DNA of 38,039 bases from Bacteroidota bacterium. Lineage in GTDB: Bacteria; Bacteroidota; Bacteroidia; Chitinophagales; Chitinophagaceae. The notes under the pieces were generated by a model. It did not search any database. It saw nothing but the letters and a program-made list of their open reading frames with translations, and was not told the origin of the DNA. This document shows, one piece after another, positions 7,114 through 14,409 of this stretch. The stretch spans positions 1 through 38,039 of the forward strand of contig JAEWBT010000072.1 in the NCBI GenBank assembly GCA_023391015.1. The letters are read 5' to 3'. Both the position numbers and the translations under genes were made by a program. Position 1 is the first letter of the stretch. Each line of letters starts with the position of its first letter.

Positions 7114-9282
7114 TTACAACTCATCCCGGTTAAACTCCGTTCTCGATAGATTAAAGCCCACGAAAAACGAGCGGAAAAGAGCCGGATATTGCGGCAGCGG
7201 ATGCGTGTCGGAGGCGTTGCGGTAGCGATAGCCGAAAACGTTTTTCCGGTTGGTGAGGTTATCCACCCCGGCATAGGCTACCGTAAACCATTTTCCGATA
7301 GAAAACAGCTTGTTGAATGTCAGCGACAAATTGTGGAAATCAGGGGTGCGGTCGCCGAGGAATTCCGGGTTGTGCGGGTTGTAATAGGGCCGGCCGCTGG
7401 CGTAGTTGTAGGAAATATTTATCTGCGAACCCCACTTATTGATCCAGTATTTTCCAATCAGATTCAGGTTGTGCGTAGCGATAAAATCGGGCTGCGCTTT
7501 GGCGAGATAATTCCGGTATTGGCGGCGCGTGTCAATGTAGCTGTAAGAAACCCAGTAATCCAGATTTTTCACCGTCTTGCGGTCGCGCCAAAATAGCTCC
7601 ACGCCCTGCGCGTAGCCGTCGCCAGTGGCCAGCACCGGACCAATGGGGTAGTGAAACGGATTGGGATCATAGAACGTCGCCGATTCGCGGGCAAGGTCGT
7701 CGTATTTTTTGTAATAGGCTTCCACCCGCAGCGTCCGCGTATCGGTCATCCACTGGTAATTGATGATGGCGTGCGTAGCGCGGGCCGGTTCGGGCCGGTA
7801 GCCATACAGCAGCAGCGAAGGGTCGGGATTTTGGTAGAAAAGACCCCCGGCAAGCGAAACCGTGCCGCGCCGACCGGTTTTAAAAGCCGCACTCAGGCGG
7901 GGCGAAAGCATAGCTTCTTTCAACAAAGAGCTGTTCTCAAAACGCAATCCGGGTTTTACGGAAAGCCAGTGCAGCGGTGTCCAGGTCGCTTCTGTATAAG
8001 CCGCCAGCAGCGTTTCGTCGAAAGCACTTTGAGGCAGCGTGCCGTAGCTCCGCTCGTAGCGAATCAGATTGGCTTCGCCGCCCCCCAGCAGCGTGAAACG
8101 GCGACCGAAGTAGCGTGTGGCTTCCAGCCGGCCCTGCGTGCGGCGGTCGGCAGCCGAGGCAGGAACGCCGTTCTGGTCGATTTCATCTTTGTTGTCGGCG
8201 TAGAGCGCTGCGCCGTAGAGATTCCATTTCGTACCAATCAACTGCCGGTAAGAAAGCGTTCCATAGGCGTTCCGGTTTTGAATGCCAAAGCGCAAGCCCT
8301 GCGCCGGACTGTCGGGGTTGGGCACCTCGGTGCCGCTGCGGAATTGGGTGAAATTGCCCATCGCTTTTAGCAGTCCGCCTTTCCGGGGCCGCCAGGTGAG
8401 GGTGGCATTGCCGCTGCCGCCTTTGGGCACGTCGTAAAAGTCAAAATTGGTTTGGGCCAGCTTGTAGAATGGCTCCAGATTGGTATAGGAAGCGCCGCCT
8501 TCCACCGAAAAAGTGCTGTCCCAGAGCTTACTGCCGGAAACATAAACGCCGGCCATATTGGCCCCGAGATTGACGGTAGATTTTTCCGGCATGTCGAGCG
8601 TGTTCAGCTCCAGAACCGAAGACAGTGCCTGACCGTAGCGGGCGCTGTAGCCACCGGACGAAAACGAAACGCCTTTCAGATTCCACGGCATAAAGCGCGA
8701 GCGGGCTGCCACGCCGGGTGCCGAGGAGAAAAACGCGTTTTGAACCGTGAGGCCATCCACAATTACCGCTGCTTCGCTGGCATCGCCGCCGCGCACAAAA
8801 AGGCCGGTTTGGTTGCCTTGCTGTTGCGTGCCGGGCAGGGTTTGGATGGCTTTAACCACGTCGGCATTGGCTCCGGCTGTGGTTATAATGTCCAAAGGTT
8901 TCAGGATGGTTTTGGAAGAGCTGCCTGCGTCGAAAGAACCGGCGGTGATAGTAACTTCTTCGAGGTCGGTCGCCGATTTTTTGAGGCGGATAACAAAGGT
9001 TGTATTTGGGGAAATTGTGTCGGTTTGCAGTGGCGTGCCACCCGGTTCGTAGCCTGCGCGGGTCGCCGACAGGGTTTGAAAACCTTTTTCGGTGGTGGTG
9101 AAGGAAAAGTGGCCGGTGGAATCGGAAGTGCCGCCGTCCAGCGTGTTTTCAAGGTAAACGGAAGCGCCTTTCAGCGGCTTGCCGGCACGGTCGGTAACGG
9201 TGCCGCGCAGGGGGATTTGGGCGTGAAGTGCGGTTAAATTTCCGGAAATAAAAAGCGCAAAAAGCAGGAGCGTGCGACGCAT
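7114..9282 (-). CDS. TonB-dependent outer-membrane receptor with carboxypeptidase-regulatory-like domain
   Basis: A 722-residue outer-membrane receptor that should import a bulky ligand with energy from TonB-ExbBD. Order of parts: signal peptide (MRRTLLLFALFISGNLTALHA, cleavage after about residue 21), a carboxypeptidase-D-regulatory-like beta sandwich (RGTVTDRAGKPLKGASVYLE, about 26-100), the plug (VKAIQTLPGTQQQG, then GLFVRGGDASEAAVIVDG, about 135-180), and a long beta-barrel rich in alternating aromatic strands to the C-terminus. The size is that of ferric-siderophore or cobalamin-type receptors rather than SusC (about 1000 residues), and no SusD partner is adjacent; the ligand is unknown. 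A TTTCCGGAAA lies inside the signal-peptide codons (9239-9248). The promoter box at 9290 is only 7 nt from the ATG. Confidence 0.93.
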   Translation of the reverse strand: MRRTLLLFALFISGNLTALHAQIPLRGTVTDRAGKPLKGASVYLENTLDGGTSDSTGHFSFTTTEKGFQTLSATRAGYEPGGTPLQTDTISPNTTFVIRLKKSATDLEEVTITAGSFDAGSSSKTILKPLDIITTAGANADVVKAIQTLPGTQQQGNQTGLFVRGGDASEAAVIVDGLTVQNAFFSSAPGVAARSRFMPWNLKGVSFSSGGYSARYGQALSSVLELNTLDMPEKSTVNLGANMAGVYVSGSKLWDSTFSVEGGASYTNLEPFYKLAQTNFDFYDVPKGGSGNATLTWRPRKGGLLKAMGNFTQFRSGTEVPNPDSPAQGLRFGIQNRNAYGTLSYRQLIGTKWNLYGAALYADNKDEIDQNGVPASAADRRTQGRLEATRYFGRRFTLLGGGEANLIRYERSYGTLPQSAFDETLLAAYTEATWTPLHWLSVKPGLRFENSSLLKEAMLSPRLSAAFKTGRRGTVSLAGGLFYQNPDPSLLLYGYRPEPARATHAIINYQWMTDTRTLRVEAYYKKYDDLARESATFYDPNPFHYPIGPVLATGDGYAQGVELFWRDRKTVKNLDYWVSYSYIDTRRQYRNYLAKAQPDFIATHNLNLIGKYWINKWGSQINISYNYASGRPYYNPHNPEFLGDRTPDFHNLSLTFNKLFSIGKWFTVAYAGVDNLTNRKNVFGYRYRNASDTHPLPQYPALFRSFFVGFNLSRTEFNRDEL

Positions 9283-9289
9283 AAGAGAG

Positions 9290-9297
9290 CAAAGCTA
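9290..9297 (-). promoter_or_regulatory. -7 element (TAGCTTTG) of the TonB receptor gene, near-leaderless
   Basis: On the - strand TAGCTTTG matches TAnnTTTG exactly and is separated from the ATG by 7 nt, so a transcript starting at the usual distance would have almost no 5' leader. No clear -33 box. Confidence 0.5.
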
Positions 9298-9383
9298 ATT
9301 ATGCGAAAACGTGTTTAGAATAATTATTGTGAGAATATTTGAGTGGAAGGAAAGTTGTTTTTCTCACAGCTGGCCGCAGATTT

Positions 9384-9605
9384 TCACAGACTTAAATCCT
9401 GCGCTTTTGACCCTAAAACTATTTTCTGAATCGGCTTTGTTTTACCTGTTTCATAGGCTTCTATCCGGCGCAGCGTTTCGGGATTGGTAACAACGTTTGA
9501 GGCAGCCTCGTGAGCCACTCGAAAATCCATCTTTAAAGCCTGCAGAAATGCTTTTAAAACTTCCAGATTCTTTTTGGAGCCGGGCTGTACGATAACTGTT
9601 TCCAT
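9384..9605 (-). CDS. Small DUF2683-like protein of unknown function
   Basis: A 73-residue protein starting METVIVQPGSKKNLEVLKAF. It resembles small Bacteroidota proteins in which a beta strand (TVIVQP) is followed by an amphipathic helix (KKNLEVLKAFLQALK), an arrangement seen in DUF2683-type proteins and in some antitoxins. It is basic at the C-terminus. No toxin-like gene (RelE, ParE or HicA type) lies beside it; the next gene is 210 nt away, so it seems an orphan. The start at 9605 is chosen because TAATTTTG (9612-9619), a perfect -7 box, covers the alternative start three codons upstream. The downstream 9363-9392 region contains CACAGA-type word repeats. Function not assigned. Confidence 0.65.
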   Translation of the reverse strand: METVIVQPGSKKNLEVLKAFLQALKMDFRVAHEAASNVVTNPETLRRIEAYETGKTKPIQKIVLGSKAQDLSL

Positions 9606-9611
9606 AGGTAT

Positions 9612-9619
9612 CAAAATTA
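9612..9619 (-). promoter_or_regulatory. -7 element (TAATTTTG) of the 73-residue protein gene
   Basis: Exact TAnnTTTG match on the - strand, 6 nt before the METV start codon; again near-leaderless spacing. Confidence 0.45.
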
Positions 9620-9722
9620 AAGAAGAGACTTACAGAATTTTCCTGACAAAGTGTTTGCCTTTGCATCTAGGGATGCTTTCATCACGGAGCGGAAACCAAT
9701 CGGTCTGAAACGTTATTCTGAG

Positions 9723-9741
9723 ACCCTGCCTTTGGCAGGGT
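9723..9741. repeat. Short hairpin repeat (ACCCTGCC-TTT-GGCAGGGT)
   Basis: A perfect 8-bp stem with a TTT loop, followed by GACAAAA. The flank CAGGGTGACAAAA recurs at 12283-12295 after a different stretch, which suggests a dispersed intergenic repeat. It could also end the transcript of the glycosyltransferase on the - strand, but there is no T-run on that side. Confidence 0.45.
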
Positions 9742-9815
9742 GACAAAACAATTGTATGAGAAAATGGACTTCATCACACCTTCGTTATATTTAGGAGAGG
9801 CGATACCGAATGCCC

Positions 9816-10913
9816 CTATAAACTCCGGTACCAACGCTCTAAAACCGGACTGAAAAGCCCCGCATCTTCCCTTTTTCCCAGCGGCAAAAACGGAAAATCC
9901 AAAGCGATTTTCAAAGCCGTTTTTAAATCAAAAGCTTCCTGCCGGAAACACAGCGCTTTTTGACCTTTGAAAAGACTTTTCCCCAAGTATTCCTGCTCCG
10001 TCTGGCCGGGCGTAGGGATTAAAATCAATTTAAGGCCCAGGACCGCCGCGTCCATCAACGTGCTGTAACCACTGCGGCAAACCACGAATCGGGCTTTCTG
10101 CAACAAGGGCTGAAGCACCGCTGCGTCACATTGGGCGGCCCATTGGACATTTGAAGAAAGAGACGCTCGCACCGGCGCGTCGGCCTTTCCTTCTATAAAA
10201 ACGACCGGAATTTCCGGAAAATAGGACACTTGTTCCCAGAGCTTTTGGGATAAAATACTGCGTTGCGGTTCGGGGCCGGAAAGCAAGATCACAAGGCTGT
10301 TTTTAGGGGTGGAATTTCCGGAAATTTCGCCCCAAAACTGCGAAAGCAGGCCGATATACCGGCTGCTTTGGGGCAGGCGTGCAGGATGCGCCAAATCGCC
10401 GCTCAATCCCGGAAAGTCTGGGCCATCCACCAGCCAGATTTCTCCAAAACGCCGCATCAACTTTTGATGGAAACGGGCAAAGAAAGCGTCGGCTGCCGGA
10501 CCGAAGCCGGTTTTGAGGCCGGGCTGGTGGGTGAGGAAAACGCTTGGTATTTGTGGGTGCCACAGGCCATAGCGATTGTCGGACAGAATGCCATCGAAGC
10601 GGTGCTTTGCGGCCATTTCCAAAAGCCACTGATGTTCTTTCTGAATGGTTTGGAAAATACCGGGAAGCTGGCGCAACAGTTTGGGCATAAAGCCCTGACG
10701 GCTTTGCGCATAGCGAACGTTGTAGCCTTCGAGGGGCAAAAACGTAGCTTCGGGCACCGATTTCCGGAAAATAGCAATCTGCGTTTCCGTTCCGGCAAAA
10801 TAAAGCTGTGCTCCAAGCGTTTGGAGCTGACGGGCCAGCGGCAGGCAGCGCGTGGTGTGGCCGAGGCCCCAGTCGAGCGGGGAAAGCAGAATTTTTTTGG
10901 CGGCAGACTGCAA
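9816..10913 (-). CDS. MurG/GT28-like glycosyltransferase
   Basis: A 365-residue GT-B fold glycosyltransferase of the group related to MurG and to UDP-sugar-dependent lipid glycosyltransferases. The N-terminal acceptor domain begins with a beta strand and the glycine-rich DWGLGHTTRC (residues about 14-23), a hallmark of this Bacteroidota family. The C-terminal donor domain holds CRSGYSTLMDAA and IPTPGQTEQEYL (about 286-330), matching the GT28 C-terminal nucleotide-sugar site. No signal peptide or membrane segment is seen, so it likely acts at the inner face of the cytoplasmic membrane. Donor and acceptor are not known. Three TTTCCGGAAA copies (10211, 10315, 10761) fall in this gene, one in each codon frame (Phe-Pro-Glu, Ser-Gly-Asn, Phe-Arg-Lys). 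It is divergent from the small lipoprotein gene, start to start 32 nt apart. Confidence 0.85.
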   Translation of the reverse strand: MQSAAKKILLSPLDWGLGHTTRCLPLARQLQTLGAQLYFAGTETQIAIFRKSVPEATFLPLEGYNVRYAQSRQGFMPKLLRQLPGIFQTIQKEHQWLLEMAAKHRFDGILSDNRYGLWHPQIPSVFLTHQPGLKTGFGPAADAFFARFHQKLMRRFGEIWLVDGPDFPGLSGDLAHPARLPQSSRYIGLLSQFWGEISGNSTPKNSLVILLSGPEPQRSILSQKLWEQVSYFPEIPVVFIEGKADAPVRASLSSNVQWAAQCDAAVLQPLLQKARFVVCRSGYSTLMDAAVLGLKLILIPTPGQTEQEYLGKSLFKGQKALCFRQEAFDLKTALKIALDFPFLPLGKREDAGLFSPVLERWYRSL

Positions 10914-10932
10914 CGAAAAAACCGTATTTTTA

Positions 10933-10940
10933 CAAAGGTA
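10933..10940 (-). promoter_or_regulatory. -7 element (TACCTTTG) of the glycosyltransferase gene
   Basis: Exact TAnnTTTG match on the - strand, 19 nt upstream of the glycosyltransferase ATG. The same 32-nt intergenic space carries TATTTTTA (10925-10932, +), a possible -7 box for the divergent lipoprotein, so the two promoters would overlap. Confidence 0.5.
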
Positions 10941-10945
10941 CTTTT

Positions 10946-11098
10946 ATGAAAACGCACAAGATCTTGCCCAACCATTTGGTTCGTTTCACGTTGATAACCT
11001 TGCTGGTGGCCGGGCTTTTGCAGGGATGCAGCAGCAGCAAAAAATGCGGTTGCGGGTCGGATATCAACCGGGCCTATGTGCCGCGCTCGATGCGCTAA
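10946..11098 (+). CDS. Small 50-residue lipoprotein
   Basis: A 50-residue product with an N-terminal MKTHK, a hydrophobic stretch (LITLLVAGL) and the lipobox LLQGC, so the mature lipoprotein is only about 23 residues, beginning CSSSKKCGCGSD and ending in an arginine-rich tail. A Lys-Cys-Gly-Cys motif lies just after the acylated Cys. Small lipoproteins of this shape occur beside cell-envelope genes in Bacteroidota, but I know of no assigned role. The start at 10946 is chosen because it begins the signal peptide; the open frame upstream is the antisense of the glycosyltransferase start. The next gene follows after 36 nt on the same strand, so cotranscription is plausible. Confidence 0.7.
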   Translation: MKTHKILPNHLVRFTLITLLVAGLLQGCSSSKKCGCGSDINRAYVPRSMR

Positions 11099-11134
11099 GG
11101 CCGGCCCCGAAATTTATTAAAACAGCCTTTAATT

Positions 11135-11377
11135 ATGTGGGGAAAACAAAACAAAACCTGGATGCGCTATCAGCAGGAAGTGCTGGCAACCGATTTGTTG
11201 TCGGCAGTGCTTTTGCTGGGATACCTGCGCTTTGTGTCGGTAAAGAAAATGACCGGTTACGGAATGGAAGTGGTTGATTTGCAAAGCTATAAGGTGGTGC
11301 GCAAGCCGGTAAAAGTGCGGCAGGCCCTACGGGAAGGCGGCAAAGCGCCGTTTGTGTTTGCCTATGGGCTGAATTAA
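11135..11377 (+). CDS. Hypothetical 80-residue protein
   Basis: Not recognised. The protein starts MWGKQNKTWMRYQQEV, has one moderately hydrophobic segment (LLSAVLLLGYLRFVSV, about residues 21-36) that could be a helix or a single membrane span, and a basic middle (VVRKPVKVRQALREGGK). It lies between the small lipoprotein gene and the Uma2-like gene, all on +, with gaps of 36 and 23 nt, which supports it being a real gene of a short operon. Codon choice is similar to the neighbours. No function proposed. Confidence 0.55.
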   Translation: MWGKQNKTWMRYQQEVLATDLLSAVLLLGYLRFVSVKKMTGYGMEVVDLQSYKVVRKPVKVRQALREGGKAPFVFAYGLN

Positions 11378-11400
11378 GGAAATGCGTTTTCCGGTGCGCC

Positions 11401-12048
11401 ATGATTACAGACATTAATCAGCTGGATTTTTCCAGACAATATACGTATGCCGACTACCTGACTTGGCAATTCCGGGAGCGGGTCGAGCTGTTGCGCGGCT
11501 GGGTTTCGCGGATGTCGCCGGCACCTGCTTTATCGCATCAACGCTACGTGACGCGGTTGATGCGGCAGCTGTTAGCTTATTTTACAGAACAGCATTGCGA
11601 GGTTTTCACAGCTCCTTTTGATGTGGTCTTACCGGATTCCAAGAAAAAGGATCATCCCCGCAAAAACACTACGGTTGTCCAGCCGGACCTCTGTGTGGTT
11701 TGTGATAAAAGCAAGCTGAACCGTCGCGGCTGCAACGGCGCGCCAGACTGGGTGATTGAAATCCTTTCGCCGGGCAATTCCAAAAAAGAAATTGATACCA
11801 AATACCGGCTTTACGAAGAAGCCGGTGTGCGGGAATACTGGCTGGTAGATGCTGCCCACTTTGTGGTTACGGTTTTCGACCTGAAAGACGGCGTCTTTCA
11901 GTTCCGGAAAATGTACCCGGCGGATGCGGTAGTGCCGTCCGGTATCTTTCCCCAATTTGCCGTGGATTTAAAGGCCATTTTTACCGAAGAAGATTTGCGC
12001 GAGGCCGAAGAGATTTATACAGACCCGGAAGGAACGGAGCGGATTTAG
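11401..12048 (+). CDS. Uma2-family (DUF820) PD-(D/E)XK nuclease-like protein
   Basis: A 215-residue member of the Uma2 family, which has a restriction-endonuclease-like fold. The PD-(D/E)XK core is visible as QPDLCVV (Asp near residue 99), then WVIEILSPGNSKKEIDTK (Glu near 120; Lys near 127-133), then YWLVD. The family is greatly expanded in cyanobacteria and in some Bacteroidota and is often suspected to be linked to transposable elements, but a cellular role has not been fixed. Here the catalytic-like residues are all kept, so activity is possible. The gene is the last of a three-gene + strand run; downstream lie a perfect 28-bp palindrome and a 41-nt perfect inverted repeat. Confidence 0.88.
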   Translation: MITDINQLDFSRQYTYADYLTWQFRERVELLRGWVSRMSPAPALSHQRYVTRLMRQLLAYFTEQHCEVFTAPFDVVLPDSKKKDHPRKNTTVVQPDLCVVCDKSKLNRRGCNGAPDWVIEILSPGNSKKEIDTKYRLYEEAGVREYWLVDAAHFVVTVFDLKDGVFQFRKMYPADAVVPSGIFPQFAVDLKAIFTEEDLREAEEIYTDPEGTERI

Positions 12049-12105
12049 GAAACGGAAATAGGTAGATATATATCAATAACAGGTGCTCAATAGCATACCG
12101 GTTCC

Positions 12106-12133
12106 GTAGAGACGTTGCATGCAACGTCTCTAC
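12106..12133. repeat. Perfect 28-bp palindrome, GTAGAGAC family (copy 3)
   Basis: GTAGAGACGTTGCA is followed immediately by its exact reverse complement. It is the best-preserved member of the family seen at 2377-2404 and 5648-5670. Similar palindromes with variable inner bases are, from memory, widespread in intergenic DNA of cyanobacteria and Bacteroidota. Confidence 0.8.
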
Positions 12134-12206
12134 AACATTCCACATAGAAAGTTATAGGTGGCAAGGATAAAGTGCACGCCTTACGAAGTGCCTTGCTTAT
12201 CCAGAG

Positions 12207-12247
12207 AAAACCACCCGTCAGGTTTTTAAAACCTGACGGGTGGTTTT
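12207..12247. repeat. 41-nt perfect inverted repeat
   Basis: Two exact 20-nt arms (12207-12226 and 12228-12247) around a single base, built from AAAACCACCCG and CAGGTTTT blocks. On both strands the hairpin ends in TTTT, so it can act as a bidirectional terminator for the Uma2 gene; it may equally be a dispersed Bacteroidota repeat. Confidence 0.75.
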
Positions 12248-12348
12248 GCGTGAGGGATAGAGGCCCTTTGACAAGATCAGGGTGACAAAAAGAAGTAAAG
12301 CGCACCTGATTGGCGACCGCTTCTTGTCAAATACAAGAATATGTAAAG

Positions 12349-12383
12349 AAAAGGGCTTGCATTTCCCGAATGCAAGCCCTTTT
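12349..12383 (-). terminator. Terminator downstream of carB (N-terminal half)
   Basis: Perfect 15-bp arms 12349-12363 and 12369-12383 around TCCCG, with T-rich tails on both strands. It lies 17 nt beyond the carB stop codon on the - strand. Confidence 0.85.
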
Positions 12384-12400
12384 TTATGCTGAAAATCGTT

Positions 12401-14062
12401 TTATTCGGCTAAACTGCCCCGCTCAAACGTGGAGTAGAAATACGGTGTGACAGCTTCAAACTCGGCGGAGCAGGTATCCACCATTTTAAAGACGCGGGTA
12501 ATGCCCATCTTTTTCCGGAAATCATACACTTCGTCGGCGGTGCAGTCGCGGAGGGATTCGGCAATCTGCTCGTCGGAAAAGCCCATCTGCTTGGCGCGGA
12601 GCATCAGTTCCTTATCAATAGACTCCAGGTGCTTGCAGGCAGCAATTTCTTTTTCAAGATTGACGATATCCTGAATCTGGTAAAGAAACCAACGGTCAAT
12701 ATGCGTCAGTTCGCGCAGCGATTTAATGGAAATGCCGGCAGCAAGGGCTTCTTTAATCCGGAAAATGCGGTCCCAGGTCGGGCGTTTGAGGCCTTCGAGT
12801 AGCTCTTCGGGCTTCAGGCGCTGGGCCGAGATAAAGGAAAGGCCCGTGGCGTTGTTTTCGAGGCTTTGACAGGCTTTCTGGAGTGCTTCCGGAAAAGTGC
12901 GGCCAATGGCCATGACTTCACCCACCGATTTCATCTGGAAACCCAGCGTGTCGTCGGCACCTTTAAACTTATCGAAGTTCCAGCGCGGCATTTTGACGAT
13001 GACGTAGTCGAGGGCCGGTTCAAAAAACGCGGAGGTGTTTTGGAGAATCGGATTTTTGAGTTCGTCGAGCGTATAGCCTACGGCGAGCTTAGCTGCGATT
13101 TTCGCAATCGGGTAGCCGGTGGCCTTGGAGGCCAGCGCCGAAGAGCGGCTCACACGCGGGTTGATTTCGATGGCGATAATCTCCTCGGTTTCCGGGTTGA
13201 GGGCGAATTGTACGTTGCAACCGCCGGCGAAGTTGCCGAGGTCGCGCATCATTTTCTGGGCCGTGTTTCGCATCAGCTGGTAAGCCGTGTCGGGCAGCGT
13301 CATGGCAGGCGCTACGGTAATAGAGTCGCCGGTGTGAACGCCCATCGGGTCGAGGTTTTCGACCGTACAGATAATCACCACGTTGTCTTTGGCATCGCGC
13401 AGCAGTTCCAGTTCAAATTCCTTCCAGCCCATCACGGCCTGTTCTACCAGCACTTCGTGGATGGGCGAAGCAGTGAGGCCGCGTTCGAGGGCTTCGTCGA
13501 GATGTTCTTTTTCAAAAACAAGTCCGCCGCCGGTGCCGCCGAGGGTAAACGAAGGGCGGATTACCAGCGGAATGCCGATTTCCTGCGCCGTTTCCTTGCC
13601 TTCGAGCAGCGAGTTGGCGATGCGGGCTTTGGCTACCGGCACGCCGAGCTCGAGCATCCATTGCCGGAATTTTTCGCGGTCTTCGGCTTTGTCGATGGCT
13701 TTGATATCCACCCCGATGAGGCGGACGCCGTATTCTTCCCAAAGGCCGATTTCGTCGCATTCCTTTGCGAGGTTGAGGGCCGTTTGGCCGCCCATCGTGG
13801 GCAGCACGGCGTCCACCTGATTTTCCTGAAGGATGGTTTCGATGCTTTCCGGGGTGAGCGGCTGGAGATACACCTTGTCGGCCACGATTGGATCGGTCAT
13901 GATCGTTGCCGGGTTGGAATTGATTAGAATGGTTTTGATGCCTTCTTCGCGCAGGGAGCGGGCGGCCTGGGAGCCGGAGTAGTCAAACTCGCAGGCCTGG
14001 CCGATGACGATGGGGCCGGAGCCGATAATGAGAACGGAGCGGATGGAAGTATCGAGTGGCAT
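12401..14062 (-). CDS. carB: Carbamoyl-phosphate synthase large subunit, N-terminal half only
   Basis: A 553-residue protein matching residues 1 to about 553 of the normal large subunit of roughly 950-1100 residues. It contains the first ATP-grasp unit, which activates bicarbonate to carboxyphosphate, and the oligomerisation domain. Signs are LIIGSGPIVIGQACEFDYSGSQA-type opening (GSGPIVIGQ near residue 12), PTMGGQTALN, EINPRVSRSSALASKATGYP, and an ending at MVDTCSAEFEAVTPYFYST, exactly where the second half would begin. The stop is followed 17 nt later by a strong terminator, so this looks like a real gene end, as in the split carB genes of Aquifex and Methanocaldococcus. The second half (carbamate kinase-like ATP-grasp) must lie elsewhere. 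Promoter box TACCTTTG is 8 nt from the start codon. Confidence 0.93.
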   Translation of the reverse strand: MPLDTSIRSVLIIGSGPIVIGQACEFDYSGSQAARSLREEGIKTILINSNPATIMTDPIVADKVYLQPLTPESIETILQENQVDAVLPTMGGQTALNLAKECDEIGLWEEYGVRLIGVDIKAIDKAEDREKFRQWMLELGVPVAKARIANSLLEGKETAQEIGIPLVIRPSFTLGGTGGGLVFEKEHLDEALERGLTASPIHEVLVEQAVMGWKEFELELLRDAKDNVVIICTVENLDPMGVHTGDSITVAPAMTLPDTAYQLMRNTAQKMMRDLGNFAGGCNVQFALNPETEEIIAIEINPRVSRSSALASKATGYPIAKIAAKLAVGYTLDELKNPILQNTSAFFEPALDYVIVKMPRWNFDKFKGADDTLGFQMKSVGEVMAIGRTFPEALQKACQSLENNATGLSFISAQRLKPEELLEGLKRPTWDRIFRIKEALAAGISIKSLRELTHIDRWFLYQIQDIVNLEKEIAACKHLESIDKELMLRAKQMGFSDEQIAESLRDCTADEVYDFRKKMGITRVFKMVDTCSAEFEAVTPYFYSTFERGSLAE

Positions 14063-14070
14063 ACGAGGCG

Positions 14071-14078
14071 CAAAGGTA
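14071..14078 (-). promoter_or_regulatory. -7 element (TACCTTTG) of carB, near-leaderless
   Basis: Exact TAnnTTTG match on the - strand, separated from the carB ATG by 8 nt. No clear -33 element at the expected distance. Confidence 0.5.
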
Positions 14079-14173
14079 GGGAGGAGTGATTTTTTGGGGT
14101 TGATAAGGGTTGATGCGGTTTATAAAGTTTATGAAGTTTATACAGGATTGGGAAGGCTTGGCAAGCGCTTGTT

Positions 14174-14214
14174 TTTCCGGAAATTTCCGGAAATCCCCAA
14201 CCCTTTTCCGGAAA
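14174..14214. repeat. Cluster of three TTTCCGGAAA palindromes
   Basis: Copies at 14174-14183 and 14184-14193 are directly joined, and a third lies at 14205-14214. This is the densest cluster in the window and the last before the 7.8-kb stretch that lacks the motif. Confidence 0.85.
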
Positions 14215-14299
14215 CGGGCGTCTAAAGGAAAGCCCACGTGGGCTTTGGCGGCCTCCAACACTGCGCGCAGCGATTTTTTTTTGGGAAAGGAATTAACTA

Positions 14300-14333
14300 T
14301 TTGGATTGTGAATAGAAAAATTTCTTACCTTAG
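14300..14333 (+). promoter_or_regulatory. Probable promoter of the giant surface protein gene
   Basis: TTTG at 14300-14303 is followed after 22 nt by TACCTTAG (14326-14333), one base off TAnnTTTG. A start at about 14340 would leave a leader of roughly 70 nt to the ATG at 14410. Confidence 0.5.
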
Positions 14334-14409
14334 AAGGCTCTAAGGGCGTTTGTGCTCGGGTGACCGTATGCGCTTTTGGAATTTTCTGATTTTGTATTCA
14401 ACACTTGCT

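Larger units (their letters stand above)
12049..12400. other. 352-nt gene-free stretch with three inverted repeats
   Basis: I see no supportable gene. It holds the 28-bp palindrome (12106-12133), the 41-nt inverted repeat (12207-12247), a CAGGGTGACAAAA word shared with 9735-9747, and the carB terminator (12349-12383). Confidence 0.7.
14063..14409. other. Divergent intergenic region between carB and the giant surface protein
   Basis: No supportable gene in 347 nt. It holds the carB promoter, three 9-nt GTTTAT repeats (14119-14145: GTTTATAAA, GTTTATGAA, GTTTATACA), three TTTCCGGAAA copies (14174, 14184, 14205), an 18-bp palindrome at 14229-14246 (AAAGCCC-ACGT-GGGCTTT) and the + strand promoter at 14300-14333. 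An alternative start for the giant gene at 14368 lies within it. Confidence 0.6.

Noticed and set aside
7651..8370. Frame of 239 codons on + inside the TonB receptor
   Set aside because: Antisense of the receptor with no family features.
12401..12403. Frameshift or nonsense mutation as the cause of the short carB
   Set aside because: The end matches the natural domain border, is followed by a strong terminator, and no second-half sequence is found in any frame downstream.
12866..13927. Open frame of 353 codons on + opposite carB
   Set aside because: It is antisense to a clear carB gene and has Arg/Gly/Val/Phe-rich shadow composition with no domain; it follows the codon-position bias of the real gene.
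14119..14145. Peptide repeat KFIKFMKF-like encoded by GTTTAT words as a small gene
   Set aside because: The frame has no start region or conserved context; the repeat is explained as DNA words.
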